A stretch of 64,000 nt of DNA from assembly GCA_949130485.1 (NCBI GenBank), contig OX422188.1:261391-325390 (forward strand), in the 5' to 3' direction. The stretch comes from Agelas oroides. Its lineage: Eukaryota > Porifera > Demospongiae > Agelasida > Agelasidae. Positions within the stretch are counted from its first letter, which is position 1. Each line of letters begins with the position of its first letter. Position numbers and translations under genes: made by a program. A model generated the notes under the pieces. The model saw only the letters and a list, made by a program, of their open reading frames with translations. It had not been told where the DNA came from and did not search any database. Shown here one piece after another: positions 23,901-38,000 of this stretch.

Positions 23901-26900
23901 CTTCACAGCGTATACACAGTACATTCAGCGCTATAACATAGTCGAGTTAGAAGCCAAAAGCTCAAGTTATACTGTAGATACAAAGAGTACAATATTGACA
24001 AAAAATGGCTTCACAGGCTCGAACGTAGATATGGTATAGAACACACTACGAAAGCGCAACCAGCGCTACGTAGCCCTTCCGGCTCTTTGCTATAACTTAC
24101 AAAATGTCCAATCTCCAAAGCTATCGTACTCTCCGAGATACAAACACTTATGCAAGTGGCCTAGTGACCGCTTTCAGCTGTGATCGATTTTCAATTTAGC
24201 ACACAACTAGGGGCAGAACGGCCAAGAGTTCCGTAAATTTCTCGACACGTTTTTTCCCACTTCGACTACGCAATACTCGTATAACTTAGGATTGAGCAAA
24301 AAGTCGTGATATTGTTCAGTGATCTGCTTGGAAATTCCTGGCAAGTTTGTGGGATCTGCCACGGCAACTAAATGACACCCATATTATTAGCTGTTGCGTA
24401 ATAATAGTTTACACAAGCTGTACTTTTAGTTGACTACTTGTAATTGCTAATCTGATTTTGTAAGTGGAATAAGATGTATGGGAAACCTGAGGCCTTAATG
24501 AACGGCCTGGGTACGAGGCTAAGGCTCTCCCCGCGCGCGCAATGGAAAGCTGGGCAGGGCCCGGGAACAAGGCTAGTCAGGTGGTATAATGCGAAACATA
24601 GAGAGGGGATGTGTGCATGCTTCCAGGAGAAGTATTATAAGGTATGTATTGCTAGGGCTGCTGAAATGAAGATGTGAAAAAGTGTTTGAGAGAGGTTACT
24701 ATTATATATTTTTCTTTCCACTTGGGGTGTAATTTTTAAGTATTGGAGGATTTTTCAAAGTTCCGTCTGGCCACTACAAAGGCTAAAGATAAACAACCAC
24801 ATGAACGATTGATTTTGGATAATAGCATCCAAAAGTTTATTTCCAGCTAAATTACACCATTTGTATACTCACTACATACCGTAGTCTAGGCAAAGCCTAA
24901 GGCTTTCCATTGCTCTTTACTAGAAGTCTGTAGCTGGTTTACAACTGGAGATATATAACACAGGATATGCAACATGTTGTCTAGACCGCTTCCCTCACAA
25001 TTATTACGGTCATTCATGTGGTATTGCAATGAATCACTACAGACAATAAAGAGTGAAAGACTGGTTTGCTAGGGCTAAACCCATGACCAAACAGTCTAAT
25101 TAACTTACAGCTAGAGTCATGTATTCTGACAGTCGCCACAGCAGGTGTAACATTCACTGATCCTGGTGGAAGCTGCAGGTCTGGCCGAAGGGACAAGGTT
25201 AACTGCATCTCTTCCACTCCCTCAGGAACATCATCCACAAATATAGGAAACGTGAAAGTTTGTGATCGTTGTGTATTATTAAACATCAGATTCAAGACAG
25301 AAAATTCTGTGACGTCAAATGCCACCTCATCAAATGTATAATAGACACCATCAATAATCTGTGGAAAGTCCTCATCCCCAGGTATAGGATTCCGCCCAGT
25401 GTCAATGGCTGAGTGTGATGCTGCATACGAAACGTACAAAAGAAGTACAGTAATAAACACTAGAGTTATCTTCAGGCCTCCACCTAGTTTGAGAATCTGC
25501 TAATGAGGGTACATAGAACACATTTACAACATTGAAGAATGCCATCTCTACCTGCAGAGCCATCCATAGAATCCACACGGAGAGTAAACATGATCTGAAG
25601 TGCAGGTACACCAGGCATTGGTAGTGGGGAACTGATACTGACATTGAGAGTAGCATTCCCATCAGTTTCGTTAACTTCAACCAGTGTGTCCACAAATCCA
25701 ACCACAACAACTATAAGGTGAGAAATAGAGATTATTTCTTGAGCATCATGTTGCGGCGGTGTTCTACAACATTCAATGAATGATATATTATCACAGGTAG
25801 TTGGGAAAAAGTTTAATGGTTTAATCACATCTTCTTCAGGTAACTTAATTACTACCATGACAGTTCAAGATCTATCGTTCATTGAATATATTATACCTTA
25901 TTACACGAGTTAGCGGCAATATGCATGCTAATGAGTGTAATAAAGTATTTACTAGAAAATGTAGAACATTGTGGGGGCGAGCCTGAGCAAGCTGATACAG
26001 GATATTATGTCACTGATGAGTGATGTAATACATCAAGTCAATTATCCTCCTACATGCACATCCATTTACCATTCACAGGGGGCTTTAAAATGGTTTTTGA
26101 TTTGCTTTAAATGTCGTATTAACTTTTCATGGCACACAGCAGGATTTGTCACTGTCTACTGTTACATGAGCGTAATAAGCCAAACCTGATGACGCATATG
26201 CCAACAAGTTGCAGCAATTTCTCCATCCTGGGCTACACATGCATGGACCAAGCTTTATACTGAAATCATGAGCTGGATTTCATGGCGTTTATGAGTGCCG
26301 TTTTAATATGCATGGCCCTGACCTGAAACCGACCTGCCAGGGCTGCTAACGTGGCTACACATGCATGGAATAAGCTTTACACCGACTAAACTACTCAGGT
26401 TTCTTACTGAGTAGTCAACAACCGTCCATATTAAATTTGCACCACCTGTGAGCGGCCTGCCGTCGCCGGTAGAAGCACAAACCAGTGCCACGTGTGCTTC
26501 AACTTCAGTCGTCTTCGCTCCGGGTCCATGACGCTGCACTCTGACAGCAGCCCTCCACTGGCCTTCACATGCTTTACGATATCGATCTTCGTGAAATATT
26601 TGAATGCGCTCATTTAAAATTTCTGGTAAGTGGTCTGTCCAAGCAAGCATATATATATATATATATATGCGCATAGATACACACATGCATGCGCAATGCA
26701 GTCTCGCTAGTGTGGGGCTCGCTCAGGCTCGCCCCAATTATCCATTACCACAACAGCGTCGTGACTCTTCTCATACAAATTACCGAGTAACTTGCCGTTC
26801 GAACACACTGGTTCTAATTAAAGCACATTGTGGTTGCTAGGATACCACGTAGCCCCAGCCTGTGCAATAACACCCGTGCAATATTGTGTGATATTGCACG

Positions 26901-28979
26901 GCACGGGAATAGGAAAATACTGTTGTAGAAATATCAACTGGCTGGATAATAATAATGTATTAATTAAGATGCTGCACATAACTGAACCTATGAATATTCC
27001 ACATGTTAGCTACATTTGTCAAGTCAACCCAATCCAGTGCTACCACAGAACAAACATGACACCACTAATCATATTCTGGAGGACCCATGAACGGAATGTT
27101 GCCTAGGGGTGCCACACAGAGCTAGCTAAATTCGGAACTCAACTCAACCATTCTGTTAATGTTCATACATGATATTATTGCTTTTCTCCGGTCATTGTTT
27201 TATTTCATGTTTTTGTCTACTTCATATTGTGCAGTTTTTGCCCTTGCCAAGCCCAAGTTTTATACTTTTTTATCTTGAGTTCTGGGGTTCGTCTTCTGTA
27301 TATACATGTATTTATTATCCAGTTGATATTTCTACAACAGTATTTTCCTATTCCCGTGCCGTGCAATATCACACGATATTGCATGGGTAGTTATTGCACG
27401 GGTAGTTATTGCACGGGCCCTGGGGCTATATACGCGTGATATCCTAGCAACCAGCGTGCGCTTTAATTAGAACCAGTGCGTTCGAACGGCGAGCTACTCG
27501 GGACTTTGCAAGAAGAGACACGACGCTGTTGTGGTAATGGATAATAAATACTTTATTACACTCGTTAGCGTGCATATCGCGGTTATTGCACTCATGGGCT
27601 GCATTTTCACTCGCCTTCGGCTCGTGAAAATACCACGCCCACTCGTGCAATAACTCACGATATTGCACGCTAACTCGTGTAATAAGGTATATATATTTCA
27701 CTCGAAATGAAGTTGGTTTCCCCCTCCATTAATTTGCATGAGGGGAGGGATTGCCTGACTTCCAGCCTGAATTACATGCCTTTAATGAGATTCATTGATC
27801 TCAATTTGGACATTAACGACATTCACAAGTATCCGAGGAGGGTTAATTGGATTTATAGCCCGGTTCTGTTCAGGTTTGAGTCCATGAAAGGCTTAGGGCA
27901 TACTCATAAATATTCAACATCATTTATCCATTCCTTTCAACTCCAAGCCAAGCTGCCAATGCTTCAACAGAAGGTTAATAATGAGGTTCATGAGAGTCAA
28001 CATACTCTAACCCTCCCATTGGACAGCTGACTGAACCCAGGGTTGTTCATAGGTAATGCTGAGGTCTAGTTAAAGCCAACTTATTAATATTCATAAGGCG
28101 GACAGAAACACTCCAGATTTTAGAGCTTGGTCAGGCTTTAATTAGATTCATAGGCTCAATTAGGGTTAGGGAGATTAGGGTTAATGAGATTAGGGTTAGG
28201 GATTTTAGGGTTAAGGCAAACTAGGGTTAGGGCTAGGGCTAGACTTAGGGTCTTAAGGTGGCGGGGGAGTCTTCGGCGGAGGTTAACGAAACATAAACTT
28301 GGGTTACAGTCAGGACCAGGGTTACTCCTAGTTTCAGGTTTAGGGTTCGCTTTAGGGCAATCTTGCTTTGCCTAATTTTAAAAAGGGGTTTAGTGGGTCA
28401 TTAATATATTCATGAACCCAAAATTGCCACTTGATGGACGCATCTACACACTCACTCTAGGTAGCGTCCTATCCACCAATGTATGTCAAATCAATCTATG
28501 CCAGCTTTTGTTCAGAGCTACTCTCAAAGTCAGGCTCGACTCATGTTTGTCACTACTCTTGGAATGGACAACTTTGACTGCACCAAAATGAATGCACATT
28601 TCAAAAAATTCACAGCTTGTCTACGGGAGGGGCTCATTCACGAGTGGAAGTAAGCATTACTAGCCCCACCTCTCCCCCTTATGTCGCTAAACAACTCACG
28701 GTTCTGTTCCACACACAAACACCGTTCAGCTTTCCTGTCAATGGCAACGTAGCACCAACGATATATTGCGCATTCTAGTTAAAGCCCAGCCCAGCACTCG
28801 AAGCACCAGGCCACGATCACCTACTAGGCTTGGCATACGATCGCAAGACCTGGGCCTGCCCAATGAGTACAGTCTTGGCCACTGTGGCCTTTCTGCTGCT
28901 TCTAGACACAAGCTTGCTTTCACAAGCAGGCACTTCACACTACTCACAGCTACTGACACTTCAGCACTCTACTAAACTC

Positions 28980-29011
<32 letters not shown>

Positions 29012-32000
29012 TCTAAGCTTATCTTCAAAGTTCCGACCACCACATGAAGGGTACTGCCAGGCCACATCTTAACTAACTTAATTATAAACTGATTATTGGA
29101 TGTCAATGCCGACAGGAAATGGGGAAAATCCCCAATTTTATGGACCGTGAGCGGATGAAGACTCCCAAAATGGACTGTGCGCTTAAAGTTTACAAAGACA
29201 AAGAATTCTATCAGCTTGGATTCCAGGTTTGTTGACCTTGAAAACACAGGGTTCCCTGCCACCTTAAGGTGGCGGGGGAAGTCACTTGGCGGAGGTTAAC
29301 GAAAACATAAACCTGGGTTACAGTCAGGACCAGTGTTACTCCTAGTTTCAGGGTTAGGGTTTGGTTTAGGGCAATCTTGCTTTCCCTAATTTTAAAAAAG
29401 GGTTTTAGTAGCTCATTAATATATTCATGAACCAAAATTGCCACTCAATGGACGCATCTACACGCTCATTGTAGGTAGCGTCCTAACCACCAATGCATCT
29501 CAAATCAGTCTGTGCCAGCTTTTGTTCAGAGCTACTCCCAAAGTCAGGCTAGACTCATGTTTGTCACTACTCTTGGAATGGACAACTTTGACTGCACCAA
29601 AATGAATGCACATTTCAAAAAATTCACAGCTTGTCTACGGGAGGGGCTCATTCACGAGTGCAAGCAAGCATTACTAGCCCCACCTCTCCCCCTTATGTCG
29701 CTAAACAACTCACGGCTCTGTTCCACACACAACCACCGTTCAGCTCCCTTGGGTACCAGAGTGTAGCACCAACGATAAATTGCGTATTCTAGTTAAAGCC
29801 CAGCCCAGCACTCGAAGCACCAGGCCACGATCACCTACTAGGCTTGGCATACGATCGCAAGACCTGGGCCTGCCCAATGAGTACAGTCTTGGCCACTGTG
29901 GCCTTTCTGCTGCTTCTAGACACAAGCTTGCTTTCACAAGCAGGCACTTCACACTACTCACAGCTACTGACACTTCAGCACTCTACTAAACTCCTTTTTT
30001 TGCTTTTTGTTTTTTTTAAGTCAATCTAAGCTTATCTTCAAAGTTCCGACCACCACATGAAGGGTACTGCCAGGCCACATCTTAACTAACTTAATTATAA
30101 ACTGATTATTGGATGTCAATGCCGACAGGAAATGGGGAAAATCCCCAATTTTACGGACCGTGAGCGGATGAAGACTCCCAAAACGGACTGTGTGCTTAAA
30201 GTTTACAAAGACAAAGAATTCTATCAGCTTGGATTCCAGGTTTGTTGACCTTGAAAACACAGGGTTCCCTGCCACCTTAAGAAAGCAAAAATAAGAAATC
30301 ACCAAATTTTTCATAACTCACCATCATCATCTTCAATCACTATTTCAAGTTGTTGAAAGCAGCCATTAGCCTCAGTACAAGTAAAAGTTGGGCTGTCAAT
30401 GGCTGGAGTGATAGACAGCTGGAATACCTCTTGGTTCTCTGGTGTATTATCTCCAATAACTTGGTAGGTAAATGGTCTGTTGGGTTCGAATCGTGTCAGT
30501 CTTATAAACACAATTGTAGCTCCACTGATTTCAAAATCTTCACCTCGTGTAGCACTTTGCCCAAATGGTGAGTTAAGAGTACCAAGTTCAACTCGAGCAG
30601 TAAAGTTTTGTTCAGATGCACGACTTTTATTAATGAGTGTATCAAAAAATCGAAACTCTTCAGTGTGGAAGATTCTTCGTTGTGTAAAACCAATTTCAAT
30701 AGCTGTAGATATGAGGGAAGAAAGGAAACAGCAATCAACACAGAAACCACCAATTATAGGTGTGGTAAGCTGCAGTTACACAAACACTGATGATATTTCA
30801 TAGCATGTATGCATGAACCTTAGTAGTTAAACACATCTCTGATGGTATTGAACTTTCTCCATGTTCAGCTCATGGCCAGGTAACAGAACTTATCGCATAG
30901 TATCTAATAATGCTCAGAGCATCTTGTCTCATGCTGAAAATAAAGGAATTTAAATGTTACGAGGTGAAAATAGAGGAAAGTGAAAAGGCCGGCATTCGCC
31001 GGGAGTTGAACCCAGGACACCTCTGGCTTGAGCCGCTAGTGCTCTGCCACTGAGCCACGACAGCTGGACAACCACCAATCCTCTATATGTATTGCACAGG
31101 TGGTACTGAATGCCTCAATCGTACACCTGGCAGGCACTCAGTATGTGCCGTCAGAACTCCATTGGGGGTCGACAGGAAAGTTCTCTCCATCAGGAGAGAA
31201 CCCATGGTGAATGGTTTTTCTCACTCTAATTGCTTAGAGCATCTTGCCTTTATTTCAGCGTGAGGCAAATGAATGAATGGATGAATCAACACTAGCAGGG
31301 GACTTTCCTTGCTCGCAGCATTTAAAAGTGTTTTGTGTGCACAGCACCCAGGATGGCTGGAGACTGGTGATAATAGGCATGTTTAAACTACTAGGCAATG
31401 CACTATTTTTATAGAAAATGAATGAGTCCAGAGGAAATCACATGAGTAAGCATAAGGCCAAGATAATAAAATTTCCGGTTTCTCAGACAATTTTGGGGTT
31501 CTCAACCATATGGGTGGGTGGCTATTTTTTAATTACCTCCAATGAATATTTTTAAACACCACGAGTGGCGATCGTTCTATTGTTTGGCTGTTCTTCAATA
31601 AACGGTGCGAGCTATTCGCTGTACGAATGTGGTACGTGCTGTATGTGCGGTTTCTTGGCGTAATGTCTCAATCTCTCGCTGACAATCCTTGTCTGATGCT
31701 TGTAGCTTGAACAGTAGGTGATCAAAACCCTGCCCACCAGTGTATAGTGTCTATTTTTCTCCAAAGATAGTATGTTGAAAGGCTTTGGCGCGTTTTATAT
31801 TGTATGTTTGTAACTGGAGAGAAGTAGCGTAGGCGCTCAATTCTCGACCACTTTTCTGTGCAACGTCACCAGGCCGAGACGGATTAAGACTGCAGCGTCG
31901 GATAAACGTGAGTGCGAAGGTCGCTCTTTTGACTGCAGGTTGGCATTTTTAAATGTCCCGGGAGTTTTTATACGCATATGCAAATTTGAGAATCTGGCAG

Positions 32001-35000
32001 CAACTTACCTCGCATAAGTCGACCACGTCCACGTATTGTCGGCCGTAACATAAATTCGCATTACACATTGTCGACCACACCTTCAAACAGTGAACTCCAA
32101 CCCGTCTGTATGGAGCCTATTCTCGTTCCTGGGCTTGGAATGAGACTACATGTAGCCCGGGGATTACAAGCATTGACATGCATATGTGCATTGCATGAAC
32201 ATCAAATGGCAAAAACGCATAATACATAAAAGTACTTAACAGAACATATTTTGCCACACAGCACAAATATACTCGCCATCTGATTTATCTAAACAGGTCG
32301 TATGCATCCACAGAGAACACTGCTCATTTGTGCATTGGAACCAATCACAGGTCACATCACCATCGTCGTTTACATCATCCTCATACAGTCCGAAACATGC
32401 TGCACACTCACTAGATGATATCTCACGTCCCTGAAGCCCTTGATCATCAGTGCTTTTTTTCTTTTTAGGGTTTCCTTGGTTGACAGAACGTTCACCAGCG
32501 CTTCGTTTCCTTCCAGTTCTACCAGCTTTTTTTGCAGCCTTTTCCTCTGCTATCCTTTGCCATTCAGCTGCTTTTGCTTCTCTTTCCTCCTGCTTTCGTT
32601 TCTTCTCTTCTTCTTTTTCTGCCTTTTTTGCCAATCTCTCTTGTTTTCTCTGCTCCTTGGCCTCAGCTTCTTCTCTTTTCTGACGCTCTTTTTCCTCCAG
32701 AAGAGTTTGAGATTCTACACTAGTTAAGACACGAGCACTTTTGACTTCTTTGTTCTTCCTTCCTTTCGTAGGGGTTGGATACACAAGAAACTCAGTAATT
32801 AGTGAGCGAGGAGTGGATGGAACAGAAGCTGGGGTGGATGGAGTGGACGGAGGAGGTAAATGACTTCCGGAGGAGCCTGGAATGGATGGAACAGAAGCTG
32901 GAGAGGACGGAGGAGGTAAACTAATTCCGGAGGAGCCTGGAGTGGATGGAACAGAAGCTGGAGAGGACGGAGGAGGTAAACTAATTCCGGAGGAGCCTGG
33001 AGTGGATGGAACAGAAGCTGGAGAGGACGGAGGAGGTAAACGACTTCCGGAGGAGCCTGGAGTGGATGGAACAGAAGCTGGGGTGGATGGAGTGGACGGA
33101 GGAGGTAAACGACTTCTGGAGGAGCCTGGAATGGATGGAACAGAAGCTGGAGAGGACGGAGGAAGAAACATGATTGAATACCAAACCACAAAAACATAGA
33201 ATTTCAGAAAGTAACATAAATGGAGGTACGTACTTGATATTCTGGCAGTGGATGAAACCAAAGCTGGAGTGGACGGAGGAGGTAAATCAAGTACTGAGAG
33301 TGGACGCAGGAGGAACGGAACTACAAGAGCTGCTAGGAGCTGATGAAGGAAGAGTGTCTAAGGCATCCAAAGGCGTAGCAGATGCAAACATGTCAGAAAA
33401 GCTTGGAACACAATCTGGATGGAATTCCTGTAGCCAAGCAACGTAGTTAGCATCTGTATAAATGTCATATCCATTATCAAACCTCTCTTCATACTGTGAG
33501 ATCATCTCAGGTGAAAATCTTGGTGTTGAAGAAGCACAATCTGGCTGGGTATTTGGATCAATTTTCTCTTGCAATGGGTCATCAAGCAGTGACTGCATTG
33601 AGTTCACATCCCTTGGCTCGGTTCTGCTGCTGGATGAACTTGGGTCTGACATGCTAGATGAGCTTGGAAATTTGCTCAAGATGGCACTGGGATTGAAGGG
33701 ATAGATCCCGGTACAGCGGAAGCCAGAGACAATATTATCAATTGACATGCCTTTAGACCATGCTTGGGAAAAGAGTTTCAAAAACTGGAACTTTGTGATA
33801 ACACGCCCAGGGTTTGAAAACAGAAAGTCACGGCAAACTTTAGACCAGTACGTTTTCAGTGGGCCAGTCAAGAGGTTGGCTGTCGGCTGTTGTGTGAGGG
33901 GGGAGGCAGAAAATGACAACATCATGCTGCGCTGCTGTTTGCACCAACTCCAACGTAAAATGAGAGGAGTGGCCATCCAGTAGTAAGACAATTGGTCTAC
34001 TTGATACAGCATGTCTGAGGAAGTGAGTTGAAAAACATGTGGCGAAGAGTTCCTGGTCCATCCAACCAGAATCAGACATTCCATAGAGTGTTGCAGGGAC
34101 TTCTCCTTCACTCAATGCATGATTGAAGTTCTTTCCAGAGAACACGACCATTGGTGGTAGTGCCTGTCCTGCTGCATTAGCACATCCAAGGATGGTTATA
34201 TGGGTTTTGTTTCCAGATGAACGTTGCCGAACTTTTTTTGTGCCCTTTTGTGCAAAAGTTTTTGGCATTTTGTGTTCAAGTGGCATACCAGACTCATCAC
34301 AATTATAAATTTGTGTAGGCTTGTCAATTACATCAGTTTTTTCTAGCGTCTCCCGCAAGAGATCAAAGTAACTTTTAAACACTTCATGGGTAGTCATTTC
34401 AGAGCGTACCTGTGGAAACGGATCACCCTTACGAAGGGATAATTGAGGCCATCTTGCCTGGAAATGGCACTACCACCCACAACCTTCAACTTTAACTCCT
34501 TTCTTTTTGGCAATAGCTTCAACGATTTTAAGTACCTCCCCCCTTGTCTTCCCATACCCCACAAGTTATTTCTCTTCTAGGTGGGTCAGGTATGGTTTGG
34601 GGCCAGATTTGGTGCCATGCACTACTCTACCTGTGATTCTGTCTTTCAGAGTAGTACGAAGAACGCCGAACTCCAAGCCACATGGTTTACGGTTTACTCC
34701 CTTCCTACCGCTCTTCACAGCATCTATTGCCGCCATTGAGTTGTCAGACCAAGAGCGTAGCTTTTTCGGGCGGTTGACAGTGGGGCGAGTCGCTACTTGC
34801 TGCGTGCAAGCGTTGAGCACCGTCATCTTCTCTTAGCAGGCTTCGCCATGTGTTTCAAGCTCGTTCACGTCAGTAAATTGCCGCGAATGTTCGCATACTC
34901 ATAGTGGTCGACAATTGGTATGTAAGTGGTTGACAATACGTGGGGGTTGAGAATTGAGAGCCTACGCTACTGCAAAACGTAGACATTACCTCTGAAAAAA

Positions 35001-38000
35001 AATTAACTGCAAACGAAAACTAGATGTGGGCAGGTCTGAGAAACCGGAGATTTAATTTAATTACTATCACCTAATGGGTGCAATTTAACCTCACAAAATG
35101 CTACTGTGCAGACACTGTTCACTCCAGTTCGCCCTACAATGCAAAAGTATGTCTAGTTTACACAGGCAATTGGAAGCAATGATGGTACTTCACATCCACT
35201 TCTACCTAGCACAACAAAACTGCCTATTATCACCACATCAAGAGTCACTTTACAGCTGCAAGAAAAAGAAACTTCTGAGCACTAAGGTAGAAACTCATTT
35301 TTAGACATATATCTTGTGTGGGCCAGGCAGCAGCACTTAGGGAGACAAGCACTGAGGTACTTGTCTTGCAATGTGGTAGTGATAAATGGCTGTAGCAATG
35401 TCGTGCACTGAGTCTTCATCAGGTGTAAGACACCTGACAAAGTAGTATTTCAATCCTGAGATGTGTATGTACAGCAAATGCATACACATTTTTCAATATA
35501 CGTAGCTTACGGTCACTTTGTCGAATCCTACACAGGGTAGTTTGTATCCTGTACACCACTGCATTAGAGATGTTGCCCACAACTTCCAGAGATACATTAA
35601 AAACTTCTCGCCCTTCATTGATTTCATCATCAAATACTTGGATTGATTGCATCAGCTGAGTTCGTGCTACTGGAACTTCCGTTACAATTACTGTATCGTT
35701 GAAATCATCCCCTGCATGGAAAGATATGCATAAATACATACACATTAATGAACTTTAACAGTGGCGGATTTAGGGGGGGTAAGGGGGGTGCAACTGCACC
35801 GCCCTTTGGCGGCTAGTAATGTATTTTGCGTACATAACTGCACGAGTCCATCAAATGATTATGCAGCAGTGGCATGCAGCAACAACAACCAGGCACAGTT
35901 ACACACTCACGTATCAGTTCCTTACTGATCTCCAGACGTTTGACTAGGCCTAGAGTTGCTTCGAGATATTCAGTTCGGACTTACAGCTATTTTAAACAAC
36001 TCACTAGCTAGTTACCAGTCAGTAGTTATGTACATACTAGGTAGGTAAACATTTTTGTACGATTGACCGGAAGTGGGCGGGGCAACCCAAAAATTTTCGG
36101 GTGCTCTGCCAGTAGCCGAATCCCTAGTCTCGTCCCCAGACCCCCCTTCAACCCTCCAAGAGGAAAGGGGGGTCTGGTGAATATAGTACAAAATTTTTGT
36201 ACCCCCCCCCCCCCCCCCCCCCCCCCCCCGCGGAATTTCGGCGGCACAATCTGATTGGCTGATTTGGCAATTATCTCACCTGTACTGGGCTTCCTTACCG
36301 CAAACTACTTAGCTTTACTCATCACACCTTTACAGACCTACTTAGCACACCTCCAATTTGCTGAAGCCCAGCAAGCGACTTCAAAGGCTTCACTTTTAGC
36401 GGAATCCATAGCAATGGCTAGCCCATGGTGTGAGGCTGTACTATATTCGCCAGCCTCTTTGGAGGAGGGTCTGGGAACGAGACTACCGAATCCCCCTTTC
36501 TAAATTTCTAAATCCGCCACTGTTTAATACATATAGCTATAGTTTAAAATGCACTCCAGGATGCTAGCATTTAGAGCTACAGCTCTTGTGATTGAGCTAA
36601 TGAGCTATTAGCTAATCATAACAAAATTCACCCTCAGGTTTACTTGACACTTCTGCTTTACCTGCTTTAGTGTGCTCGATGCATGCAGAATTTTATATTG
36701 GTATATGGAGTGTGCTTGTTGGCAAACTAGACTTTCATTCACAGAGTAAGTTCACCAGGAAACTAAAGAGTGTACTCATCATGTCCTGGGTTTATTCCAG
36801 TAGTCTCATGAAAGAGCACCCATGGACAGATCACCTTACAAGCCTGCCAAAGAGGGGACCAGGCGCTATTTTAAGTGTTCCACATTTAACCACAAAGAGC
36901 ACCCATGTATGCATATAGTGACTCATTGCCTGCAAATACACTGAAGTATTGGATGAACAATAATGTAATATGGAGTCGCTGTCCTTGGAAACTCAAGTTC
37001 TGATGGCACGAAACACTCTGAACAGCAAAATGCCAGTGTGAGCTTGGTGTAGCTGGTGAGCATGGCCCCATTAGCTGGCTACGACACAAAGCCATCCTTT
37101 GCTTCTAACCCCCCTTCATGGATCCAAGTAATGTCAATCTTCTCAGACGTAGTTAGGGCTGTTAACTACCTTCGTTAGGTGTAACATGAAGTTTTCTTAC
37201 CTCAGATATGCATATTGCTTGACGCTGTGTTTCTCAACACTCCACAAGTGTGGTCTGATTACCCACGCAAAGCTTACTCCAGGGTGGGTGCTCATTCAAG
37301 TAAACTTTGACCCTAAACAGGAAATTGGACCAAAGTAGGGGGTGGGCGCTCTTTTGCGAGACTACAGTATGCTTCCTTCCCTATTTCTATATGTTATTCT
37401 TTTAAAAAGAATTGATGAAACCTGAAGCAAAAAGGGCAGAAAGGCTGAGCCATTGAATTGAAATTGAAAGTGACAGAGATAGTCGCACTACTGACAGTGT
37501 TGAACAATTGTAGGTATGGTTAGTGGAAAGCAAGTCCATTGTGCAAGCAAGCTGCTCACATTCTTAATTATAGATGGTGCTGAATTCCATTTGTTGCCTA
37601 GAATTATACAGATCTTCATAAATTAATTTCGTACTAAACAAAGCTGAAGGGCAATCTGTACATTACCATCCTTTCCACTACAGTACAGGCATACTGTTTC
37701 TGTATACACTATTGTCATCTGCATACAAACCTGCTATGTGGAGATGGAACGTTTGCATGTACAAGGTAGTGTTATATACAAAGCCCAGGTGCACGCATTC
37801 ACGCTTCCCCACAATGTACTGCATTCTGCTAGTTACCATATAGCGGGAAATTTTCGCTGGTGCAAAATTTCGTGGAAATGCGTCCAGACTCTTCAGAAGA
37901 AATTTTTGCGGTTTTTATTTTTGCGAAACGAATGCGTCATGCACTGGCCCCACCCCTACAGTTGATGGCCACACCCCACATGCAAAGTGAAGAAACGACA

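Larger units (their letters stand above)
31824..34971 (-). mobile_element. Pogo/Tigger-like DNA transposon
   Basis: Terminal inverted repeats of about 30 bp (gtagcgtaggcgctcaattctc at 31824 and its near-complement ending 34971) bound a 3.15-kb element. It holds one decayed transposase gene in pieces on the minus strand. A further inverted pair (31464-31487 and 35034-35060, ccggtttctcaga) lies outside and may mark an older host element. Confidence 0.8.

Noticed and set aside
28150..28252. Chromosome-fusion telomere scar
   Set aside because: The TTAGGG-like blocks are irregular and short, adjacent to a TTAA element. Chance or microsatellite decay is simpler.
30990..31073. tRNA gene on the minus strand
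   Set aside because: A and B boxes are good, but the acceptor arm does not pair, position 33 is not T, and matching repeat edges surround it. It is better explained as the head of a SINE.
32440..33199. Plus-strand ORFs opposite the transposase tail
   Set aside because: They are complements of the Pro/Ser repeats and the coiled coil. The minus strand carries the PHD-like finger and makes sense.
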